Shown here: positions 57,551 through 64,000 of the stretch, piece by piece
Numbering within the stretch: position 1 is the first letter of the stretch
Layout of the letters: every line of letters starts with the position of its first letter
Notes under the pieces: model-generated
What the model was told of the DNA's origin: nothing
The model's input: only the letters and a program-made list of their open reading frames with translations
The model's database searches: none
Origin: Dipteris shenzhenensis
Taxonomy: Eukaryota > Polypodiophyta > Polypodiopsida > Gleicheniales
DNA: 64,000 bases
Reading direction: 5' to 3' (one strand)
Assembly (NCBI GenBank): GCA_047967505.1
Contig: CM106538.1
Made by a program: the position numbers and the translations under genes

Positions 57551-57638
57551 AGTAAGTGGTTATGATAAACAGTGGTGTTGTATGTTGGGAGGGGTGTATT
57601 TTGTGCTACATGTTTGGGGTTGAGTTATGCATCGTATC

Positions 57639-58397
57639 CTATGCATTGGAGAAAGGAGTGGTGATCGAGAACGCAATACAAGTTTCAAGTTCACTTTGTG
57701 GGGGTAAACTAAGGATGAGAAGCCGAGGCCATGTGATGATTTGTGGTGGCACATCAATTGAACAAGGGGCTCTGAGGAAGATGAGTTGTGGAGGGGCCGG
57801 GTATTCAGGTGGATGGAAAGGCAGGAGGGGAGGAGCTGTCTGAAGGTTGGGGGCATTGAGAGGAGAACTAGGGGGGAGGGTGTCAGTACGGATTGTAGTA
57901 CCGAGGCCAGGTTGTTGGGAGGGGACACCAGAGAAATTAGGGTCGTTCTCGTGAGGGATGGCAGGAGCTATCTGGAGGTGGGGGGCATTGAGAGGAGAGC
58001 TAGTGGGGAGGGTGCCTCTAGGGATTGCAATACCAAGGCCAGGTTGTTGGGAGGGGACGCCAAAGAAATTAGGGTCATTCTCATGAGGGATGGCACAGAG
58101 ATCTTGGGGGGGGTTTGGAGAGCTACCCTGGGTCATTTCCAAACGCTCGTTGTTAACTAAGGTACCATACGAGTTTTGTGACAACGCAGCCAAAAAATTT
58201 TCATTTTGTGCCAAATCTTCATCTGGCTGGTTGATTGCTTCATCGTAAGCAAACTGTTGCTGTTGCTGTTGCTGCTGTTGAATCTGTTGCTGCTGTTGTC
58301 GCTGTTGCTGCTGTTGAATCTGTTGCGTTGTCTCATCCAAACTTGCGCCCCGCTGCCGCTTGTCGCGATGTGATGTATCCTCGTCGTTCTCTGCCAT
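57639..58397 (-). CDS. Polyglutamine hypothetical protein (exon)
   Basis: Minus-strand frame starting at MAENDEDTSHRDKRQRGASL (58397) or 33 bp further upstream. A possible acceptor TTGTTGCAG lies just above at about 58421, so upstream exons are likely. A Gln-rich tract (about residues 22-50) is encoded by mixed CAA and CAG codons. Next comes QPDEDLAQNENFLAALSQNS, then two 44-residue Pro-rich repeats (AIPHENDPNFFGVPSQQPGL...; DNA period 132 bp), then a Pro/Leu-rich tail to the stop at 57639. Low-complexity composition suits a nuclear or regulatory protein, but I recognise no domain. Confidence 0.4.
   Translation of the reverse strand: MAENDEDTSHRDKRQRGASLDETTQQIQQQQQRQQQQQIQQQQQQQQQFAYDEAINQPDEDLAQNENFLAALSQNSYGTLVNNERLEMTQGSSPNPPQDLCAIPHENDPNFFGVPSQQPGLGIAIPRGTLPTSSPLNAPHLQIAPAIPHENDPNFSGVPSQQPGLGTTIRTDTLPPSSPLNAPNLQTAPPLLPFHPPEYPAPPQLIFLRAPCSIDVPPQIITWPRLLILSLPPQSELETCIAFSITTPFSNA
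57868..58100 (-). repeat. 132-bp coding tandem repeat
   Basis: AGGCCAGGTTGTTGGGAGGG at 57904 and 58036 marks two in-frame 44-codon units in the polyglutamine ORF. Downstream sequence suggests a third, decayed half unit. Confidence 0.8.
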
Positions 58398-58439
58398 GTT
58401 GAGGTTGAGCGGATACAAGAGCTGCAACAATATTGTTTC

Positions 58440-59040
58440 ATATGGAGTGAGTTATTTGTGAGTGGCTGTTGTAGATGTTCTGCTCACGTCCTCGAAATCC
58501 GATGGTTTTCTGATCATGTCGCTGATCTAATTTCTGACGGGATCCAAGGCAGCCGCGCAATTCGACAGCACAGGGAAGATAACGATCGCATTTACTTGGA
58601 ATACAAACGCCCGGCAATTGTGCAAGTCGAATTCTATCGAAAGGCACGTGAGAGTCCAAGCCGTTGTGCCACTTCGCCATATACTTAAGGAAAATATCGA
58701 AGGATTCGCATCGGTTTCCTAACAGCGCCAGAATTATATAACAGATGCGGAACTTCGAAATATCGCTTCGCTTCGCGGTCAGATTAACACGTATGATCTT
58801 GTTCGTGATTGATCATGGATGGGCATCTTGAGGCCCAACTTCGCAATTGACAGCGCTCACCGTGAATTGCAGAACGTTGATGAACGTGATGCCCCGAAAA
58901 TGATCGTTGGATAGAAAGTTTAGCCTCTGTGAAAGAATCGTCGACTCCTTTTCGCGCCGTTCAGGCAAGAGAATGTGACAGAGGAAACACAGATCGAGAT
59001 GAGGGAGACGCTCTCGTTTTGGTTGGCGACGAACCAACGT
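58440..59040. other. GC-richer DNA upstream of the polyglutamine ORF
   Basis: Open minus-strand stretches at 58438-58680 and 58813-59037 have no motif. The base composition is higher in CpG than its surroundings and could be the 5' part of the polyglutamine gene. No promoter element is clear. Confidence 0.35.
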
Positions 59041-59065
59041 GACCCATTTCCTACCATTAATTTAG

Positions 59066-59207
59066 CCTTTTTTTTGCCTTTTTTTTTGCTGCTAGCTCGG
59101 ACCCCATCGAGGAAAAAAGGGACATTCAATTAATAGCTTTTTTTTTGCCTTTTTTTTTGCTGCTAGCTCGGACCCCATCGAGGAAAAAAGGGAAATTCAA
59201 TTAATTA
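59066..59207. repeat. 78-bp tandem duplication
   Basis: GCCTTTTTTTTTGCTGCTAG, CTCGGACCCCATCGAGGAAA and GGGA(C/A)ATTCAATTAAT occur twice in order. Confidence 0.9.
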
Positions 59208-59374
59208 GTGTGGCAAGGGAGGCTGCGCAAAACGAATTAAGCTAAGATAAGGCCATAAAATTAACGACCATAATTATAGTGCTTTCTGGCTCCCTCTAGA
59301 ACCTTTAGCAATGTCATTGTCTACCTATAAGAGTAGTACTCGTGGAAGTTGCTTGTACTCTCTACTAGATGAAG

Positions 59375-60085
59375 TTATCCTTGAACTTGTTGTAGCCTCA
59401 ATGTCATTTGAAAAGTATCCTCTATGGATTGATTACTAGCACCATCTTGCATAAACACTTGAGAAGTAGCTATCCCTAGGTGATCATCCCCTAACTCTTT
59501 TAAATAAATTGATTGATATGGATGCATAGGAAGTATGTGACCCTCCCTTAGCTTTGTTTCCAAATGTTGTGACCATAACAATACTTTTCTCCCCCCCTTA
59601 TCATCTTTACTTTGCATACGTCCTTCCTCTAGTATCATGTTATAACCACGTCCTTGCATAGGCCATTAAACAAGAAAAATGATAAAAAGCTCAGCCATTG
59701 AAGCTAACCACTTGTGATAAGAAACAATTTATACATAATCCAATAATTTACAATGAAAGTTTGTGCATGCCCATAAACCTGCAGGTTGTGTCACTTGATC
59801 AAGTATAACCTTTGGTATATGCGTGCTATTGCCCGAGGTTTCCTCTGATAAGGGTTGTATGGCATTAGAGTCCCAACGCACAGTACTGCCAAGTGCCTCT
59901 TTGACATGGGATGCACCCATGTTAGGGTATGGAAGCTCAACATCAAAAGATATGCAGCAGACATCAATAGAAACTAATGTCACCCCATTCCCAAATGGTT
60001 GAAAGTGGCAAAAACCATTTGGATCAAATAAATCATGGTACCCTCTGCTACCTTCAATCCATCCTTCACTCGAACAACTTTGCAT
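59375..60085 (-). CDS. Hypothetical protein fragments, possibly two exons
   Basis: Two minus-strand open stretches, 60085-59729 (118 codons) and 59659-59375 (94 codons), have ordinary globular composition (VSIDVCCISFDVELPYPNMG; ILPMHPYQSIYLKELGDDHL). Splicing near 59740 to near 59650 could join them but I cannot fix the borders. No family recognised. They lie directly downstream of the large GHTHEDID gene, same strand, and may be part of that element or an older one. Confidence 0.35.
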
Positions 60086-60089
60086 TCAA

Positions 60090-60860
60090 AGCACTTATTT
60101 CATTAATTTTGGACTCATATGTCTACTTTTGGACTATTCCTTAAAATCCTTCCCAACTGAAAAGTTTACTTTATGAAACTGTCATTCGAGAATCAAAAGT
60201 TTACTTTCTGGCACTATCATTTTCACATAAGACATTTCAAAATATCTCTCTACAATGTTGTACAAATAATGCAAAAACTACTATTAAATCCTAAATTTGT
60301 ATTTCTTGTTTATAAGAATCATATTCTTAAAATAAAAAATCCGAGTTATTAGTTTAAATCCATGAAAAACCATGCTATTGAGGATTCACAACATTTTAAA
60401 AATGTATACATAAGAGACCTATAAGACTCTTTTTACTTTCAATGCAGAAAACTATAACACTCTTGAATATTCAAGAAATTAAAAGGTTTATATACACATG
60501 AGACATGATGGAAGCCTCTTTTGTACTCCAAAAAATAGCAATAGCTATGCTTGCAATTTTACATTATCATGTCATAAGTTTTACAACAAATATTGCTCTG
60601 GATGAGTCTTTGTACAAAGGATCTCCTGTGGCCTTTTCAATAATTTAATTTTTCCTTTACAATGAGTTTAGTACAAATGGGCGATCCAAACATTTGCTTG
60701 TTTGAATGTCCTTTTCTATCATGATCACAGAAATGAGCGATCCAAACATTTGCTTGTTCAGAATGTCCTTTCTGTCGTCACTTGTCGCTTGGGTGCCATC
60801 TTCATTCACTCTCATCTGACAACCACCACCACCTTCACTCTTTCTCGATATTTGAATGGT
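60090..60860. other. 3' flank of GHTHEDID copy 2
   Basis: AT-rich. It contains, in reverse, the TTTACTTT and TTAATGAAATAG blocks found after copy 1 (56.0-56.16 kb). A direct repeat with ATGAGCGATCCAAACATTTG CTTGTT-like text occurs twice at 60676-60760. No gene seen. Confidence 0.5.
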
Positions 60861-60864
60861 GTTA

Positions 60865-63800
60865 TCATGGGCATTCTTCATTTGCGCTATCTCCTTCTAC
60901 TTCCTCCCGGGCGAGCATCTTTGTGAACTCTGTAATGTGCGTAGTAATTGGTTGCGGTAATTTTATTTTGTCTTCTACATCATACCCCATGTGCTTCTTT
61001 GTTTTCTTTGACCTTGATTTCCAGGATACTATGACTGTCTCTGTGGAAAGTCTTGAAATTGCTTCATGGTTTGGGACCCATTCCTTTTTCAAACAACTAC
61101 TATACAATGTACTGTTATCTTGGTTCTCCTTCCTGCCCCTTGGCTCATACCATACCACTGTAAATGTTATAGCTCTCCCCCGGTCATCCATGCTCACGTC
61201 AACTACTTTCGCAACCCAAAACTTCACGTTCTCATGTTCATCATCCGATGGTCGAACTGCAACAAAACAATGGACATCTATGTCTATTTGTGGCATAAAC
61301 TCTCTCTTCTTGGGTCCACAATATGGACGTGGGAGCAACGATTCAAACTCATTTTCAAAGAGACCACATGCTGGACGCAAGTCATTACCAACATTTGGCC
61401 AAAATAAAGGCCGTTCTGCCTTAATATCATCTTCTCGCATTTTTGCAAGGTCCTTTATCAATTGGTAGGTCTTGCTAATTACAACAGTAGTGTGTTCCTT
61501 CCAAGAGGGCTTCCAATCAGGAAATTTTCGGAGCATTTCCTCTTTGTATGCAATAAAAGCTTTTAAGCCTTCTATTTCACCTTTGGATTTCTCGCTGAAT
61601 TCTTTTATAGGAGCCCATGTTGGATGCATTTCTTTGCTCGGGATTGAAGTTAAGAGAGAGTAAGGTTCTTCAGGTTCCCATTTTGTATCAAGAGAATAGT
61701 GTTGCCATTGCATCACTGGTTTTTCATCCTTTAAGAAAAATCGAAAATAGTGTGGAGCGCTATGACCAATCAGGGCATCACCACCTTTTTGTATGAAAGG
61801 TAGAATAAAGCTCTTCCAATCATACATCCTCTCAACCATTGAGCATATTGTTCCTTCCTTACGGCCACCAACTTGCCTCCCGCATTTTCTTATCAAGTCA
61901 TCCATTGTCTCCATGTCCTTGTGTTTTAGTTCTCTTGAAACTGTGCTAAATACCTGATCGATATCCTCATGTGTGTGCCCAACCAACAAAAACCCAACTT
62001 CAATCTCATTGAAGATTCTATGAGCGATTAGCATTGAGCAAAATGCAAAGAAGAGTACATTCTTATTCTCTCGTCCGCAATTGTCTGCTTGTATTCTCAA
62101 AGTTGCTGGTAGGCGACCTTTTTCTGCATGTACATTGTGAATTGCCTTCATAACGGATGTTACAACTTGATTGCTATCATGTAGATGCAAGGAATCAATC
62201 CATATGTCTGCAAAAAACTTAAATCCGTGCACTAATACTCCACATAGATGTGTCTTTAAAAAGTATTTGCCTTGTAGCTTAGGTGGAGTGTTAACGAATT
62301 GAGGTAATGTTGTTGTATTTTGATCCATACCATCTACAATAATGCACATGTACTCATTTGGGTGAGAAATAGCTTGCTCCTTCCAAAATGCATATTTTAT
62401 TCTAGAATGTCGAACAAGTCCATGATGAAATTCTCTCTTTCTTTTGTAAGCTTCTTTTTGTTCTGGAGATGTTGCACTCTCAAGTGCTCGCTTTAGATCA
62501 TCACAGTCGTTGCACTTTGACATTTTTTGCCTCTTTGGGATTTTAACATGTCCAAAGCTTTTTTTCCAAAGAGTATACAAAGTATGAAAAGATGCCGGTG
62601 CATGCCCTCTTTGCCTCTGTGTTTCTCCAATAGAGTTAAATACTTCTTTTTTGGTCAAACCTATCGGAAGATGCATTTCTGATAGGTGGGGTTGCGGTAA
62701 AGCATTTTCATAAATGTAATCTTTCAAAATTGCTGTTGCCGCAACCGTTGAGGCTCTTGTTTTGGGCCTTCCTATGTTTCCATGAATGTTAAATTTAACT
62801 CCATACTTTGCTTTATTAGCCAAATTCCAATATGTGCCATGTGATAATCCTGTAATAATGCGATATGCATTATTGCATATACTTTTTCCATTTATAAGAG
62901 GCCTTATTTGATGTCCTGAACTTCGCCTTCTCTTATCATTTACAAGAAAGCAAGACAATCTCGTGAGTAGGTATTCATTTCTTCTGCTTCCTTTCCTTTT
63001 CCAGACATGTTCTCTACAACCCTTGATGTCATGTAAGTTAATGGATCGCATACATGTATGCTTATAGCATGTAGATCGCATTGCTTTTAGCATAACATCT
63101 TCATTCATTACTCTTATTCTCTTTGGTTGCTTTTCTGGATCTGCCTGCACTCGTTGTCTTTTCATGCATCTGTATGTCCGTTTTGGGACCTTCTGTACAT
63201 TCTTATTTGGATTTGTGTAGTTCTCCTTGTAAGATTTATTTGTCACGTTGTTTTCATGAGATGTTGCATCCTTGATCTTATCACTCTGACAGTCAAATAC
63301 TGAATATTCCTTTGTTGATGTCATGCTTGCTTTTGATACATTCGTCAAACCATTTGTAACATTTACAAGTTCACAATCAAAGTCAAACACCAAATAGTCC
63401 TTTGTTGATCTCATCCCTACTTTTGATACAATCATAGAACCACTTGTCACAATGGCATTAGAGTGTCCCGAATGATCTTCAAACTCATCTATTCCTGAGA
63501 GAACATCACTCATTGATGCACTTTCTATGGATTTCATAACTCCATAGTCAGTGGTGATAGAGTGTCTAGAATGATCTTCAAACTCATCTATTCCTGAGAG
63601 AACATCGCTCATTGATGCACTTTCTATGGATTTCATAACTCCATAGTCTTGAAACTCCTCTACTCTAGAGAGAACATCACTCATTATACTATCGTGCATG
63701 ATTTCCATAATTCCATAGTTACCTGCTTTGACTCCAAGAACTTTATTAGTATCCATGAAGCCATCCATGCTTGAAGATATAACACTTTTGACATCTTTGC

Positions 63801-64000
63801 CCAAGTTCTCAATGTGCATGAACTCATCCACCCCGGATAAGGCATCACTTGTGAAATATTTTTCTTTCTCGGTACCAATGAACTCATCGACTTCTGATAA
63901 GACGTCAGTGCTATAGTTGAGTGCATTGGAATCATCCATCTCTGAAGGAATAGAGCTTGGTACATTGGCATATTCTTTCAATTCTTTGATGTTGTAGTAT
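60865..64000 (-). CDS. GHTHEDID-type transposase-like protein, copy 2, open, N-terminus outside window
   Basis: Open without a stop from the window edge to TGA at 60865, over 1,040 codons. The reading frame is already open at 64000 (YYNIKELKEYAN matches an internal part of copy 1), so the Met at 63981 is not the start. Order: five or more DVLSEVDEF-type repeats (63930-63470), including an exact-type 33-residue duplication; a basic region (MKRQRVQADPEKQPKRIRVM, about 63150); a DNA-binding-like segment (IFEN/LSHGTYWNLANKAKYG, NIHGNIGRPKTRAS); KMSKCNDCDDLKRA; the probable catalytic part IIVDGMDQNTTTLPQF, RIQADNCGRENKN and FLLVGHTHEDIDQVFS; and a C-terminal PRPYCGPKKREF ... FWVAKVVDV ... VWYEPRGRK module. 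Asp in VDGMDQ, ADNC and EDID are candidate catalytic residues. I assign it to the DUF7869-like transposase-type group by motif order. It is the only large intact ORF in the window. Confidence 0.8.
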   Translation of the reverse strand, partial: YYNIKELKEYANVPSSIPSEMDDSNALNYSTDVLSEVDEFIGTEKEKYFTSDALSGVDEFMHIENLGKDVKSVISSSMDGFMDTNKVLGVKAGNYGIMEIMHDSIMSDVLSRVEEFQDYGVMKSIESASMSDVLSGIDEFEDHSRHSITTDYGVMKSIESASMSDVLSGIDEFEDHSGHSNAIVTSGSMIVSKVGMRSTKDYLVFDFDCELVNVTNGLTNVSKASMTSTKEYSVFDCQSDKIKDATSHENNVTNKSYKENYTNPNKNVQKVPKRTYRCMKRQRVQADPEKQPKRIRVMNEDVMLKAMRSTCYKHTCMRSINLHDIKGCREHVWKRKGSRRNEYLLTRLSCFLVNDKRRRSSGHQIRPLINGKSICNNAYRIITGLSHGTYWNLANKAKYGVKFNIHGNIGRPKTRASTVAATAILKDYIYENALPQPHLSEMHLPIGLTKKEVFNSIGETQRQRGHAPASFHTLYTLWKKSFGHVKIPKRQKMSKCNDCDDLKRALESATSPEQKEAYKRKREFHHGLVRHSRIKYAFWKEQAISHPNEYMCIIVDGMDQNTTTLPQFVNTPPKLQGKYFLKTHLCGVLVHGFKFFADIWIDSLHLHDSNQVVTSVMKAIHNVHAEKGRLPATLRIQADNCGRENKNVLFFAFCSMLIAHRIFNEIEVGFLLVGHTHEDIDQVFSTVSRELKHKDMETMDDLIRKCGRQVGGRKEGTICSMVERMYDWKSFILPFIQKGGDALIGHSAPHYFRFFLKDEKPVMQWQHYSLDTKWEPEEPYSLLTSIPSKEMHPTWAPIKEFSEKSKGEIEGLKAFIAYKEEMLRKFPDWKPSWKEHTTVVISKTYQLIKDLAKMREDDIKAERPLFWPNVGNDLRPACGLFENEFESLLPRPYCGPKKREFMPQIDIDVHCFVAVRPSDDEHENVKFWVAKVVDVSMDDRGRAITFTVVWYEPRGRKENQDNSTLYSSCLKKEWVPNHEAISRLSTETVIVSWKSRSKKTKKHMGYDVEDKIKLPQPITTHITEFTKMLAREEVEGDSANEECP
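63472..63660 (-). repeat. 99-bp coding tandem repeat (SDVLSGIDEF)
   Basis: ATGATCTTCAAACTCATCTA recurs at 63472 and 63571, a 99-bp (33-codon) period. Each unit encodes GVMKSIESASMSDVLSGIDE F-type sequence on the minus strand. The two units are nearly identical, so the duplication is young relative to the other repeats of the motif in this protein. Confidence 0.9.

Noticed and set aside
1-64000. rRNA and tRNA genes
   Set aside because: I recognised no conserved rRNA blocks or tRNA-like cloverleaf with A and B boxes; a tRNAscan or Rfam run would be needed to exclude single genes.

Overview
The window looks like repeat-rich heterochromatin from a land plant or close streptophyte relative. The support is plant-type telomere repeats (CCCTAAA), a Ty1/copia element with a plant tRNA-iMet primer site, GT-AG introns, and stop codons in decayed genes that mostly look like CAG to TAG or CGA to TGA. 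That pattern fits cytosine methylation at CG and CHG. I cannot name the species. A non-seed plant is possible but not shown. I see no housekeeping gene, rRNA or tRNA. Almost every protein-like segment is transposon-type, and most are broken.

Layout. 0-2.3 kb: a decayed two-exon transposon-like gene whose intron and 3' flank carry degenerate GCGTCTATAGACGC-type palindromes. 2.3-6.9 kb: AT-rich sequence with old repeats and a doubtful two-exon ORF. 6.9-12.3 kb: a C48 (Ulp1-like) protease pseudogene on the minus strand, head to head with a transposase-like pseudogene on the plus strand. 12.6-14.4 kb: a satellite of about 187 bp, partly converted to a chimera with telomere repeats. 14.9-17.1 kb: a RING-H2 pseudogene split inside its zinc-binding motif by a 247-bp MITE. 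18.1-19.65 kb: an AT-rich tandem repeat. 19.7-20.4 kb: an array of the 18-bp palindrome ATACCTCGATCGAGGTAT beside a TATA box and telo-box. 20.5-24.8 kb: a satellite of about 182 bp in higher-order repeats. 25.0-30.9 kb: nearly 6 kb of purine-biased DNA, first G-rich units carrying a GGCGGCCGCGGCCGCC palindrome, then GA-rich. 32.1-36.8 kb: a second MITE at the splice acceptor of a large decayed gene that ends in another C48 domain. 36.9-44.4 kb: a complete copia element with 257-bp LTRs and a 5-bp target duplication, inserted at a copy of the 18-bp palindrome. 44.4-45.0 kb: more palindromes and a GTGGC-rich repeat. 45.9-51.6 kb: the 182-bp satellite again, in opposite orientation, as about ten 545-bp three-monomer units. 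51.6-55.1 kb and 60.9-64.0 kb: two inverted copies of a large GHTHEDID-type transposase-like gene. The first is a pseudogene. The second is open for more than 1,000 codons and runs off the window. Between them lie minor repeats and a polyglutamine ORF.

The items most worth following up are the palindrome arrays next to a core promoter, the matched pair of inverted higher-order satellites with a shared junction, the chimeric telomere satellite, the palindrome plus G-tract unit, and the large open GHTHEDID gene with its repeated SDVLSGVDEF-type motifs.
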